From: Apostichopus japonicus
Lineage: Eukaryota; Echinodermata; Holothuroidea; Aspidochirotida; Stichopodidae
NCBI RefSeq assembly: GCF_037975245.1
Contig: NC_092561.1
Coordinates: forward strand, 18,109,001-18,173,000
Reading direction: 5' to 3'
DNA: 64,000 bases
The notes beneath the pieces are model-generated. The model was not told the DNA's origin. It ran no database searches and saw nothing but the letters and a program-made list of their open reading frames with translations. Numbering within the stretch: the first letter of the stretch is position 1; the number at the start of each line of letters is the position of its first letter. The position numbers were made by a program, and so were the translations under genes. This document shows, one piece after another, positions 34,301 through 47,969 of the stretch.

Positions 34301-37300
34301 AGGTAACAGTAGGAGTAACGAAGATTTCTGTGCCAAGAAATACAGTATCATGAGCCTAAGCTTATAAAACCTTTTCAAATTAAAAGTAAAATTGATTAAG
34401 AAGAATCTTACTTGAGTGGGCACAGCGTAGACATTATGAGAGGAGTTCCCAAGCTGACGATACCATTTGAATCTAATAGAACCCCTCCTCTCTCTGGTGA
34501 GATGATGTTTAATGATTGAGAATCTAATCTACCAACAAGAAAGATCAAATATATTTAGACGCATATGAACACTTTTCTAACCGACATAGAATTACAAGAC
34601 TGTTTGTATTAATTACAGTTTTCTCTTCCCATCAGCAGGACAGGTGCAAATCTCCTTCATTTTTTTTTTCGCTTAGTATAGAGGTCAAGTTTGTGAAAGG
34701 TACGACTTACCGTATACATATATAAGAATCTTGAAATCAACTTTCGTTACTAGAAAACATAACTGCAGACGGTAGGTCTAACAACGTTCCTTACATAAGT
34801 TCAATATTACAACAACATTAATTGTTAGATTTCTTCAAGTATTGATTGTTTAACTTACGTATTGCTTAAAAATATCATCGGTGTCCAGATCTCATTAATG
34901 GAGATTGGCATGACAGTTATATTTCCAAAGTCTTGTGGAATCCAAGAAAGTCTTTCGTCGCGCCATCTCTGAAAAGAATACGATTTAAAGCAGAAATGAC
35001 AATACGTGTTGAATGAATTACTTTGACGAATATTTATATCAAAGTTGCAATCCGATTTCCGGAACCTTTGAATGAATTTCTAAGCGCTAAAATTCACCTT
35101 TGAAAATAGGAATTGGCTGGCCACTCACAACTAGAGCCCAGCTCATTAACCTTTGTACCCGTGACGTGTTTTCGGTTCGCGTTAGTTACTACAAGCTGCA
35201 ACACACGATGTATCACACGCGCAAAGGAAAGATGAATGTTGACCTCTGGAGAATTTGATATGCAACCGCAACAATTTGAGCCAAAAGAAAATGATTATTA
35301 ACTAGTATGTATAGTCTTCCGATAAAGATGTATCAGACAATTATTTAACACCAGCAATACCGGGACGACTTGGGAACACGACGTGGTAGGTATGTTGTTT
35401 TCTTGTTTGTGCGACATGTGTAGTACAACTAGGCCTAGTACTAATGCGTACCACAATGCGGATGACTAAGCTAGGCCGTTTCTTACGTGGCTGCTTAAGG
35501 AAGATATATTTTGTTAAATATGTTGACCTAGCAAGCTTTATTAAGCTTTATTTTGTAAGTTTATTTACCTATGATATGCAAAGATAATTACTGAGCATTC
35601 AATATATTTTTATTGACAAATAATTGACTGGGTTGGTGGTAAACACAAAGTAACTGATAGCCTAGCCAGCTAGGCCATAGCCGCAGGGAATTATCAGAAC
35701 ATATCGTCGAATACTATGTAGGCTCGAAGTTTGTCCTCATCACCGCGTCCAAAACTGAGATTTTGGAGAGAAACAGAATCCTAAATTCCGACCATGATTG
35801 TTACCTCGACTTGTTGTATTACTACATCCAATGCTGCACAATACGGCTTTGTTTAGTGGTACAACAATAAGCTATGGTGAAGTATCAAACAAAACTAAAG
35901 TCTCAGAATCAATAATGGTTTTCGTACTAATAATAGAAAGGCTCGCGGTTGAAAAGAAGCTGAACAGCGATGCGACTCGAAATGAGGTCACGGGTCAATT
36001 TCTGCATACGAACCGGAAGTACTCTTAATTCGCTGTCACGAAATAACGATAAAATCAGCAAAATAACGTTAAGAATGGAAGGTGTGTGTTCTGTTATAAC
36101 CTAATATACACTTTATTAGTAAACAAAATGTCATTTCTGCTTTAAACAGTTGATAGGAATCGATAATGATAATAGCAAATTATGTTTAGATGTAGAGATT
36201 GTATGATTTTACAAGATTTCGCAATTATTCCTCCAGATGCAAATATCGAACTTTTTGCTATCGTTTACTACATTATTGACGAAAGTATACGTAAACAAAT
36301 AATTTTAAGAGTACTTTTTTTAACATAATCCCTTATCTAAGCCACAAGTTCATACCTATTCTTCATCAAGTCCAATCACATATGTTGACTTTTTAGATTA
36401 CAGTTTCTAGTATAGTTAATAGTTACAATATATGCATCTGTTTGATTCTGTGACTTAAGCCTGTAACTATAACTTTCAGTTTACATTTATTCAGTAATCT
36501 ATCAGTAGCCATTATTTCATTTTGTTTATAAGAAGAGTAGTATACTTAATATTACTGCATATAGTAATTTTTTTTTTCAATATGAAGAATATTTCACTGA
36601 ATGCAACACAATTTGTAAAAGTACAATTGTAAGCCATTAAATTTCTTCAATCCATGCATTTAATTTTATTCATATCTGAGAAAAGACACATGCGTGTCTA
36701 GCTAGTAAATATATTTGGAATAACATCCTCACCATATAAATCCATCCTGATGTGGTGATAACTTGATCTCTTTCGTTCTGTGTAAGAAATTTAAGATGGT
36801 AACAATGATGATTTCTACCTTGATAGTTCGAAAACCACAATGCTCGAAATTTCGTTTAAAAATTAGACAGAATGGTACAAGAAATAATTAGGTCAGTTGA
36901 TAACGTATTTAAAGTAAAAAAAGGTACCGTATTGTTTTAACAGAAGACTGATACATCCATTTATGTTATCGAAATATCAATCATTATTCAGTATGCTGGA
37001 TAATACCAACGAGCAATATTTCCCTTCTATGAAATGATTTGAAATAAAATTGTAAATTAAGGCGGATAATCCTTGAGATTGTCTTGATTGTGATTTAATG
37101 ATAAGCTTACCAAATCTAACATCGAAAATATCTGCAACGCTATCGTTACGTGTACTGTAGAAGCTGCTCCAGTGATAGGTCTTTCCATTGACGAATAATT
37201 GGCATGCTTTAGCAAGTATTCTCTTATTTGTCCTTCGTAACTCCTGGGGTATTTCGCCCTTATTTCTGTAAATAACAAATATACACAGTTTTCCTTGCAT

Positions 37301-38084
37301 CTTGCTAAACTACCTAACACCATTTAACTTTGTTGAAGAACGTATGGTATCAAAGTTAAACTTTGTTTGTATAATTTAAACAGTGCAATCATGGTGACAT
37401 ACTACAGATAAAATGTTGTGAGATGCTCCATGCTATAATAATTAGAGGATTACTTGGACAGATACAGATTGTCGGCTTTAAACACCCGGAATACCAACTC
37501 AATATTATCTGTGCGTTTAATTATACGAGTGGTTATGGAATTTGCTTCAGCCTGACTGGTTGTGCTAGAAAACCAAGTTTCTTTGAACCGACATCGAACC
37601 AGGACACGCTTCATTGTTATAACTTTTATGTCTTACAAACTTTATCAACATTTACCATTATTTACGACTGATTACCGATTTATCATTAAAACATTACGTT
37701 CTAATGCTACGTTACAACATGAAAGTAAATATTGAAAGAAAACATTATTAGACAGAAACGAAAATATTACTATCAACCAAAATTTCAAGTTGTTTGGTTC
37801 ATGTTTAAGATCACTATCAACGTGTATATTTTGCATAACGTTATCCCTAAGAGTGTGTTTAAATATCTATATGCGTTGAGCACCATTGAAGAGCTAGAAT
37901 GCTCATGGAGTATCGTTTACTTATCTTAACATGTAGACTTATGGAACCTTTACTAGAATCATAAACAGACCAGTCCAAATCCTCATGCAGATAAACATGA
38001 AATGAAGTCAAACGTAAAAGACACTTGCTGACCTCCAAACAGGCAATGTTGTATCACCAAAAGAAGCCACATATGGACATTCAT
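31383..38084 (-). CDS. Cys-loop receptor subunit, gene E (intact, 456 aa)
   Basis: Exons: 38084-38033, 37265-37111, 36777-36733, 34968-34859, 34528-34412, 33373-32632, 31532-31383; total 1371 bp, open throughout. The first exon encodes MNVHMWLLLVIQHCLFG, a short signal peptide that joins in phase 1 to EIRAKYPRSYEG. Conserved parts are NERDQVITTSGWI, loop D RWRDERLSW and loop A EIWTP. The Cys-loop is CPLKVQYFPFDTQVC. M1 is YYVKTLMVPSSLLCI and M2 SGERISLGVSMVLGLTVFQLL; the M4 exon starts IKLEARIVALVSDRI. Loop B reads FLPSNQ in place of GSW, and loop C lacks adjacent cysteines. VALVSDRI differs from VALVMDRL or VALVLDRI in other intact members. The exon 1 call rests on length, phase and hydrophobicity. 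Confidence 0.92.
33835..34197. mobile_element. Non-autonomous DNA transposon (MITE-like) in intron 5 of gene E
   Basis: It starts CAGTGGCGTAGGAA (33835-33848) and ends TTCCTACGCC (34184-34193), the reverse complement of the same end with a degraded tip. The inside is rich in G and C runs and has two imperfect copies of a GCATTT..CCTGG..TGCAATTTGGTGC block. There is no transposase frame. CAGTGGCGTAG-type ends are known from several DNA transposon families; I cannot say which one. Confidence 0.7.
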
Positions 38085-40000
38085 GTTGAGGTAATGTAGC
38101 ACAGCCACCTGTCCTTTGTAACAGTGCAATGTGTCCAATATGAAATATCACTTTCTGCCGTTATGAGACAACCAAAAAAGCGATCCGTTAATTTAACACA
38201 GAACCTTCGTAAGTTCAGAGTAAGATTAAATTGATGTTTAAAAAGCCAATCGGTTTTAAATGGATATTTTCTTAATTAAGCGATAGTACGGTGTCATTAT
38301 TAAATGCAGCGAATATCGGATTTCATTAAATGCACGTTCGATAGTGCTCGGGTATATTCATGCCACGGTTTTTTTTTTTTTTTTTAACACGAAAGAAATA
38401 GTCAAGCGTACTGCTGGCATTGTTCTGTTGAAGGACGTGTTTTATTGGTCGAAACAAACCACTTAACTGATGTCAAGCTAGGTACTTAACAACGGCAAGG
38501 TCCTTTTTTTGAAAATCACTGCATGACAAATACATTCTTTAACAAATATATTTTAAGAAGTTTCTCGGTAGATGAATGTAGATGGAAACGGAGGTTGAGA
38601 ACAACGATATTGATTTAGTGAACGAAAATGTCGTTGTGTGGAGAATTAAAGCTAGTGATAGGTAATATAGAAACTATTTGAAGTAAAGGTACTTTTATTT
38701 CCAATATGACGTGCAAATATGAAATAATTTATACATCGATTTTTACATGCATGGTTGAAACCGAGAAAGAGAAAAAGAACTGTAAGTGTCAGTCATTTTA
38801 GAAAATATTATCATGTAATCAATTTGCGAAACATTGATTTTGTATGCTACACTGTACACAAAGGTATTCTACGATAGAAAACTTAACAGAACACTAAAAT
38901 GTACCAGTCATGGAACGCGTAAAGATGTTCAAATGATTTTTTTAACACTTGATGTTATACACAGATTATGTATGTCAGTAGCAAAACGGCCACCCATTCA
39001 TGTTTTAACACAGATGCATATAAATGCGCAATATATTCAAGTCGAAAACGCTATTATAAGCAACTGTACAATTCGGTTCGGGTGAAACGGCAAATGTTCT
39101 CTTTGGGAACATAGGTGACTAAACAGGAGAATACTAGTGAAAAGATGAAAGAACACTGGATATTCAGTTTTTGAACACTAATGTTTATTGTAAAAAAAAA
39201 ACCATTACATGTCCAGTGTGAGAACACTAAAACGCGTCAATGCAAGTGAAACAAATATTTAACGCTAAATTGTCTTTAAAGATTTGAATATTAACACGAC
39301 TGTTAAATTATGACGACTCAACGTTGAAGCTTTGGACCATTTTAGTATGTTTGGCCTGAAATATGTTGTGATTCCCAGGCCTAGTATTAAGTGACAACAG
39401 CGCAAATCAATACAATTAATGTAAGCATAACACTGGTATTATAATTGCAAAAGATTTTCATTTACCACAGGAATCAAGGAACTTAACGACGGATAGATCT
39501 TTTCTGATTTTAGACGCCCAATGTTATAAGATGGTGCCAAAATAACTCCTTTTTGTGTTACCGAAACATGTTGTTTTCCCCATTATATCACTATTTTCTG
39601 AAATAAAATTGTTGAATACCATATCTGAATTGAAATTGGAAGCAACATTTACATAAAGTAAAATTGATGTATCCTTAAATAGAAAAAAGAAGTGGGTTTG
39701 CTAAAACAAAATATTTGGAAAACCTGGGCTTTTGGTGACTTTCCCATAACATTGTTGGCTTCATTCCATATCACATTTGCTGATGGGAGTTATGCATTCT
39801 TCTCAGATCTATTTCTACAGAGTAAGCCCTGTTTATGGCTGCTCTCATAGGTGACTCTTTGAATATAATATATATATATATATATATGTATATAATAATA
39901 ATTTAAATTTGATGCTGCTTTGACATACGTATAGGCCTACCTTGCGGACAGTGGAAATCTGTACCGAGTAGTGACTATCTTGTACTTGTACGATCGAATT
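38085..40000. other. Upstream region of gene E, no gene seen
   Basis: It holds a block at 39008-39083 shared with the intron of gene G, and a short (TA)n run near 39866-39893. No coding exon recognised. Confidence 0.5.
39008..39083. repeat. Dispersed repeat fragment, copy 1
   Basis: About 75 bp, from GATGCATATAAATGCGCAAT to TACAATTCGGTTCGGGTG, is almost identical to 57836-57909. Similarity fades on both sides, so both look like fragments of one mobile family. Confidence 0.8.
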
Positions 40001-40645
40001 ACATCTATGTGCATTTATGCGATACGCGTGAAGTTGTGAAAGACGTTGCGAGACATTTCCCAGCCGGTTCAAACCGGTACAGCCGACTCAAAGCCTATAT
40101 GTTGGCCCTAAAGACAGTACAGTATGTGTTCTTAAGTTATTAAGATGCGCAAAATAGAACACATCCATGTGCATATATGCGATACGCTTGAAGTTGTGAA
40201 AGACGTTCCGAGACATGTCCCAGCCGGTTCAAACCGGTACAGCCGGCTCAAAGCCTATATGTTGGCCCTAAAGACAGTACACTATGTGTTCTTAAGTTAT
40301 TAAGATGCGCAAAGTAGAACACATCTATGTGCATATATGCGATACGCGTGAAGTTGTGAAAGACGTTGCGAGACATGTCCCAGCCGGTTCAAACCGGTAC
40401 AGCCGGCTCAAAGCCTATATGTTGGCCCTAAAGACAGTACAGTATGTGTTCTTAAGTTATTAAGATGCGCAAAATAGAAAACATCCATGTGCATATATGC
40501 GATACGCGTGAAGTTGTGAACGACGTTGTGAGACATGTCCCAGCCGGTTCAAACCGGTATAGCTGGCTCAAAGCCTATATATTTTGGCACTAAAATTGAC
40601 AGTATGTGTCCTTGAGTTATTAAGATGCGCAAAAAGAGAACACAT
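40001..40645. repeat. 160-bp tandem repeat (four units)
   Basis: Units start near 40001, 40161, 40321 and 40481 with an exact 160-bp period and few differences; the last unit is the most diverged. Each holds CCGGTTCAAACCGG, a short palindrome, next to CAGCCGGCTCAAAG, and ends AAGTTATTAAGATGCGCAAA. There is no open frame. It is a small satellite or amplified element. Confidence 0.95.
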
Positions 40646-42106
40646 AATATTTTTGTCAATCGGTTGATATGAACATCGAGGGCTTCATAAATTCAGGTTG
40701 TTATACTATGTGTTCAGGAATTAGCATACTATGTGTTCATATCACATCACTACCTGTTCAAGGAAGGGCACCCTGTGTTGATCAAGTTATATCGTTTCCA
40801 TCGACTCCAGATTCTCCTTAAACACCTGTGTTATAATAAGAAACGTCTTACGCGTCTTAAGGGAACTCATAGAACACATTCAGACGCGTCATGCGTAGGA
40901 ATTGTTTACAGTGTAGAATTAAAACAATTAAAGACGATGGTAATAATGAAGTGAACTCACGTAACAACACAATAATGATTTAACAGTAAACAGTAATACA
41001 CCACGTCAATCGAATAGCAAATTCATGTATTTGAGTACAAATCACTGACGATGCTGTGATATATAAACGCCATTAATGTTCATACACTAATAACGGAATG
41101 CAACTATATATTCGGTTACACATCAAGTACCTCTAAGACTATTATCAATTAAATAATGACGGATACACAAATATAAGGAAAAACAAGAAGTTTGTGAAAC
41201 TTGTAAGTTGTTCCAATATTTTCTTTTCAAAGTTATTTAATGTTATTTGACCAAAATATTTGCATCTGAAAAAATACCCAATCAGTGATTATGAAAGTGA
41301 AAGTGTTTGAACAGTTTTTGAATTAAGGTAAGAAAACAATAAGTATCATGAACATGTAGGCGCATATGCTGTACTTGTTATGAGTGGAAATTAAGGAGTA
41401 GATGCATTAGCAAAAGACTTGAACGTCGATTAAATTGACGAACATAGAAACAATATTTGAAAAATATTACAGATATGTTACCTACGGTGCCTTTGGTGGT
41501 AAACCTTTGCGTAGTTACAATTCATCACGGTCCCTTTTGTATTTGTAATCTATAGTTTACATAGCTTACTAAGTAGCATTGACATTGTTAATCGATTATG
41601 GAACGTCTTCTCCCAACTTTAGTATCAATAAGAAACAAAGCACACGAAATAGTCGTTCTTATAAGCAATGTTTAGTACGCGTGACAGTTCAATGATATGA
41701 TGTAAATTAATGGATAGATATCCTAGAGGATGTAGAGGTTCGGTAAGGAATATGACATTTGCAAGCAGAAAAGATGTATAACACATATTTTGCGAGAACA
41801 TATCAAGCTATTTTAATGAAAAGTTTCTGAAAATTAAGCATTCCCAAACTTTGGAATAACTCAAAACATAATGTAATGTTCAATATAACTCGAATATTTA
41901 TATGTTTTTTATGAAACAGCTTTAAGTGATTGATTTGTCGTCTTTACATCCAACAATTGAAACTAGTCTCGCAAAACTTAAAGTGATTCGCTGGTGTTTC
42001 ATCTTTTCTTGCGCTAAAAGGGGGAAGATTCTCTGCAACGTTTGTACATATTACGTTCCTTCACATAGAGAAGACAGAAGCAAACTTCACTTTCAAGCTA
42101 ACATTC
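40646..42106. other. 3' flank of gene F, no gene seen
   Basis: AT-rich sequence without recognisable exons or repeats beyond short runs. Confidence 0.5.
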
Positions 42107-45100
42107 TCAGAGATTTTTTGCCGGCGGTTCTTCAATCTGAAATGTTTCTTCGCACAAAATTTGGGCTGGGCCATCGTTTCCATTGAAATCAACAATAACT
42201 TGTATCACAAGGAGGAGAAAAACGGAGAAGAAAATAATGGACGCAATCCTGTCGAGCACAAGAGCGACGGTGCGAGCTTCTATTTTAGTCTGAAAAGAAA
42301 AGAAGTAATTAAAGGAGGACTATAAAATTATATTATAATGAGATTCTTTTGTGATGTCATCGCATTAACTATTATAATGCACTCAATTGTCTTCATTTCT
42401 ATAATTGGATCTAAACATATCCTTTTATTTTGTCTGCAACTAGAATTGATAGTTACGGTAGTAGTTACCTCTCTAACATTTTTGATCATAATGTAATTGT
42501 TTGTAATCACGTGATAAGCTTGCTGTTCAGTTTGGGCCTAATTTCTGAACAATTGGGCACAAATAATGAAATTGTCATTTAATGAGTGAAATCGAATAAT
42601 CAGTTTCTATAATTTCGAACAATAATGTTAACTTTATAATACTATACTGAGATTCTTGTAAATCAATACAAATGTCACAAAGCACAAGCCATGACTGGTG
42701 GCTTGAACTGTGTGAATAACAAAAGCAATTTGCTAGAAATTGGCACTGATGATGGCCTAAGTATGGATATGAGGAAAAAGGAAACCGAAACATGATTTGC
42801 TTTGAGTGTGCTACTAGTTACGAATGAGGAGTAATTCCTTCCAAGCAGATAAAGTAAACTATTCATTCATTGGAAGATGAGCTTTTAAATCACACCGGGG
42901 TAGTGGTGGAAGGGGAGATGGGGGGTGCTAGTTTATAAATATATTACGTTGTTTTGCCGTTATGGAAGGTCAATTCTTTTTCTTTTCGTTTGATTTTCTA
43001 TCGTATTATTTACGCTGAAAGAATATGCATTGCCGTTTAAGTCCACTACCATTTCATGTTAAAACCGTCGCCATCTTGTCAAAACCATGGAAATTAAAAA
43101 GTCAGTAGGGGAATAAGAAACATACAATAAGATAGCATTTCTACAATAATGCCATTTGTAGACCCTTTGAGCTTTCTCTAATAGTATATGAAGGAACGTT
43201 GAAAACATGATATACAAACTTGCTTGCATTGTAGAGTGCTGTATCTTAACTTTACTTATCCAGCCCAATTCGCAATAGGAATCATAGGTTGGACATGACG
43301 TTGAAAGGTTTAAAAAATGCAGAAAATAAAATAAAACATTATTGTGTCAAACATGAAATGCATTTGGCAAATATTTTACTAACGTTGAGTTCAACGAAAT
43401 AAATAAAAATAGCCTTTGCCTTTGAAGAAGATCCTGTTAGGATCGAAACGTCAGGTCAACTTACTTTTACACATTGAATTAAACGATTAGTAATGTGTTA
43501 ATAAAAATTTGGTTTTTCCCCTACCCTCTTGCATATCTTAGTCAGAAAGAAAATTTACCGTAACTGTTACATTATAACTTGTCTGGATCAAACTGGAAAA
43601 AAAGAACATTCAAATAAAGAATTACTTCCCAAACAAACCTTTTCAGTCGTGTCTAAGTGACCATCCAAACTCTCTGATGTCTTGGTCTCCATGTCGCTGT
43701 TTTCAAGTTGATTCCTCCTCTTATTTGGCTTGTTCAAACAGTTTATCCTTTCACTATAGGACGGAACACCAAGAATCCGTGGTAAATATTCAATCAACAG
43801 TCGTCTCATGAACAAACACTTTAGAACAGTGAGTCTCTTATCACCATAAGCGATGTTAATATTCGACAATGATATCGGTACCGTACTGGAAGCAAGGACA
43901 AAATTAACTGTGAGATAATAACTAAGAATTGGAGAACCTTCGAGAGTTGTTGGCAAAATATCCGCTACAAGAAGTTGGAAAACGGTCAGACCAAGAACCA
44001 TAGATACGCTCAACGATATCCTTTCACCACTATCTGGGGGAGCAAAGAATGTTAGAAAAGACAAAATACAAAGAAGTGTAGACGGTATTAATAGTACCCT
44101 GATATAGTATGATGGATCTCGCTCAAGGTGCAAACAGAACACAGCCATACTCAAATTTCCACTATGAATATTTGGAGTAAAATCTGGGATGATTAGTTCT
44201 CCATCATAATTGGTAAGATTTGTAATTGTCCAGTCAAGGCTGCTGTAGGTGCCGAGTAGTCCTTGCGATCGTGTTAGTATCTTGACGAGGTCATTATGTT
44301 GGTTAGTGGGCAGAAAGTGGTATCGACATACTTGTTTATCGTAAGGAAAGTAGTGAATTCTGAAACCAAACAATAAATATCGATACAAAATAAGGAATAG
44401 CTAAGAAAGAAAAAAGTATAGTGTAGTCAGAGATATCAAGAGAAATGGTGGCATTGAAAAGATTGATATTTCTGTATATTTCAGGTAATCAACTAAATAG
44501 TTAATACTGGAATATATATGACGTGTCCATGCGTTGCACTTTGTTTCGGTGGAAGGACGGGGGAGGGGGTGTTGGATTCAACAAACAATTTCTCACTGTA
44601 TTCATTTTGTTTCATAAACTTTCATAAATATCGACGTGCTCAAATATCTTACGAGAGAGGACACTGTGTAGACAAGACGGCTGGGGTTCCCATAGTAGCC
44701 ACTCCATCCGAATCTAACAATATCATTCCTCTCTCTGGTGAGACGATAGACAAAGAATCACTATCCAATCTGTTGAGTAAAAGCAAATAATTTATACTTA
44801 ATATTATAGTTTAACTATAAAAAATAGAACTTCAGTATGGAAGTGGAAATATAACCATAATACATTTCATTGCTAATAAGCTTAAGAGGAGGTAAACTAA
44901 TATTTAGTTTTTCTTGAAGTTGACAAAATTTTGTCACACTCTGTCCTTGTAATTATATGCAATTGTCAACGACACAGCAGCCACCAGCGTGTATTAAATA
45001 TTTAGCTTTGTTTGTTCCTTCGTCGTGTTCGTTTAATAATTCCAACAACAATTGTTGATGACTTTATGTATTGCTAATAAACTAATACAAACTAAACGTA

Positions 45101-47939
45101 ATTTAGGTAAAAATTTGAAATTCCCAGTGACCTCTTCTGCAGAGAAAAGTTCCAGTTGAGAACGCAAGTTGGTTTACTGTTTCCATAGAATCCATTCCTT
45201 TATATATTTGTCCTTCCAAAATGTTTTCTTAACTTTCTTTACATAATATTATTTATATAAGCATATGATTGACTTAACTATCTTACTCCACCCCACACGC
45301 TCATTTCAACCCTGATTGGACTCTTATTAAATGTTAGTTTATATGTCATTTACGCGTTAGTGATGAAGATGCTCGGAGTCCATATTTCTTCCACGTACAC
45401 TGGCACGACTGTCACATCTCCAAACTCAGACGCATTCCAAGAAAGACGCAAGTCCTTCCATTGCTGGTTATAAGAAAATGGAAGAAATATTAGCAACTTT
45501 AGTAGACAGGTGAATGAAAATAAGTACTACTGTCTCGGTTATTTTTACTGAGGTAATGTCCCCCATTTAAATAACGGTAATGCACGCTAAGACACAAAGA
45601 ATTCTATACAATTGTATTATACTGTAACACTATAACGCTATCACCCTGTAACACAATACCACTGTATCACTTTACTGTAACCATGGCGCTATCCCAGTTT
45701 ATAGCTCCATGCTGTAACACTCTGTTTTCTGTTTCTGTTTTCAATCTCAATGAGAAATGTTAATATCTGCAAACAAACATTACTGAATATATATGATGGG
45801 ATATGATGGAAGGTTCCGAAACTTGATAAAGATATTCACAGTTTTAAATCATAGTAAACATTTAAAAAATATATGTATAATTAGATATACTGATCAATGA
45901 TGCCTCTGAAGAAGATCCTGCTAGGATCGAAACGTCAGGCCAACTTACTTTTACATGTTACAAATCTAGATTACTAAATCAGAGGTTTCTGGAAGATGAT
46001 TCGATGTGGTTGAGAGTGGGGATGGGGCACATTTTATGAGCGTCACGGGGGCTTGTGAGTTAAAGTGGAGCTAACTACAAAATTACATCACAACTACAAC
46101 TCAAAATGGATCCGCACGGTACACTCTGGACCACTAATTAATTAGTTAGAGTAAACATTTGAATATTTATATGTTTCATCTTCAAGAAGAAGACCACTTT
46201 TCATAACAAACTCTCCTTTTAGATATTAATGTTCTGGAATTTGTCAAAAAAGGGCAGTTTTGGAAATATTGTTTTCGACTTTTACTGAAGAGAGGGAACA
46301 ATTTTAGAATCTGGAAAGAAATTTACTTTTCATTAACATAGTCGCGCATTTGATATTTGTGAAAAGGGGTATAACATAACTCTAACAAAACTGGAGGAGG
46401 CATAAAATAGTGAGTGAGATATCTACCGAGACCAATTTCAATTATAAATCTCACCAGAGAAATCCAGACTGCTGTTGTAAGCACTTGGTCATGCTCATTC
46501 TGAAAGGAGAGTATAACGTTTCTATTATAACGTTTATATTTTATTAAAAAGTGAACATCAAATGGATCGGCGCTTAACTATTACATGAATCAAACTGAAG
46601 ATGATCTATTGAAAACGCTTATTATAGCTTGCGAACACGCCGGATGGGCTTGTATACAAATCTTCAAAAATTTGCTCTACAAAATTTCTTCATAAATAAT
46701 TACGAAGAAGATTTTTCTTTACCGTAATGATCTGCAGTCATATAATGCAGCTTGTCCAGTTTCGCGGAACTAGATTCTGGTTAATTTTTTGGCGAGTGAT
46801 CAATGTCTACAAGTTACCAATAACATAGCGTTGTGCATGACATCAATCTCACGAGCGACATGAAATGTTTTGACCAATCAACGTACCGCAAACCGAACAC
46901 GATGTACCAACTGACGAAAAATTGCTATATGTACATTTTCCCTGTGTTATGCGGCAAATCACTCATAGGCCGTAGGCCTTTAGAACTACATATCACTTAA
47001 ACTTTTGTTTTCCAGAGAGGAAACTATTGCAAATAATTGAACCAAAATAGAGACCTTGCGGTTCTGTAATGGGAAAGTTGGGTCAACACATTTTACGTAC
47101 TATGGCTTATACATGATCCCTGACAATATGTAGTTAATTAGTTTATAGTTTATTGTATGATCTTGCTATCAGGGATTAAGAGTAAGGGATTAAAAAAGAT
47201 AATAAAAGCACATTGAATAATTATATTGATCAATTACACTGTACTTTAGTTGCACCATTATAACTCGACTTCTATTGAAATATCTTTATCGAGTGTCTCC
47301 AATATGACAACTTCCAGATATTTTGATAAGTTTTGCTGAGTTTTACTCTCATTTGATCAGACTTATAATATCTCTGTAGAGATTATTTTCTACGGTATGT
47401 AAGTAACAAGGGATTAACTACTGATTCAAATTAAAAAATGTGGAAACGTGTTATAAAGTTATGTAATCTTTGTGTTAATTACCTTAACTACAGTTTAGAC
47501 CAGATTTTAATATAAGATGTTGCCTAAAATTTCGAAAATGGAATAAAACTGACTTACCAGATCTATCATCGCATGTATATGCATCTTCATATCAACTTGT
47601 ACAGTATCACTGGCATTAATAACTGGTCTTTCTCTAGACGAATAGTTGGCATTATTAAGTAATCTGTCTCGAATTTCACCCTCAAAACTTTTAGGAACCA
47701 TTCCTGACAGATAAAAAAACGGAAATAAATAAATATATTTATATTTTTTCAGGTTTGGACACTGTATTATAGTCCTAAAGAAGTAATAGAGATGCATATA
47801 TATATATATATACTTCAAGCGCTAGATCACAAATATTTGTGATAGAGATTGTTAAGATAAAAATTTAGCATACTTATAAATATATACCTGTCACAGTGGT
47901 AAGCGTCATGAACACAATTAACCAGACACGACAATCCAT
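42107..47939 (-). CDS. Cys-loop receptor subunit, gene F (intact, 457 aa)
   Basis: Exons: 47939-47888, 47703-47558, 46499-46455, 45463-45354, 44769-44653, 44359-43639, 42289-42107; total 1374 bp, open throughout. The chosen start opens MDCRVWLIVFMTLTTVTG, a signal peptide of family length; an in-frame ATG at 47969-47967 would add ten residues. Conserved parts are NEHDQVLTTAVWI, loop D QWKDLRLSW, loop A EIWTP and Cys-loop CPLSIHYFPYDKQVC. M2 is SGERISLSVSMVLGLTVFQLL, and TKIEARTVALVLDRI leads into M4. The C-terminal tail after M4 is longer than in the paralogues. The donor after exon 6 is GTTTGT, which is unusual, but the phase fits. Loop B is FLPTNQ and there is no loop C cysteine pair. Two copies of the hammerhead-like repeat lie in its introns. 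Confidence 0.92.
43417..43530 (+). repeat. Dispersed repeat copy 3
   Basis: It is similar to 17425-17543: TTGAAGA, GATCC-TGTTA-GGATC, GAAACGTC, then CTTACTTTTACACATT. The first core base is T, not C, which should disable a hammerhead. It lies in the last intron of gene F. Confidence 0.75.
45901..45958 (+). repeat. Dispersed repeat copy 4
   Basis: It has an intact CTGAAGA, GATCC-TGCTA-GGATC, GAAACGTC core, followed by CAGGCCAACTTACTTTTACA, after which similarity stops. It lies in an intron of gene F. Confidence 0.75.
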
Positions 47940-47969
47940 TTGGAAAGGTGAATTATATTTAAACTCCAT

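Noticed and set aside
36977-37300. 107-codon frame overlapping exon 2 of gene E
   Set aside because: It is the same exon read in another frame; the accepted frame matches the family and the splice phase.
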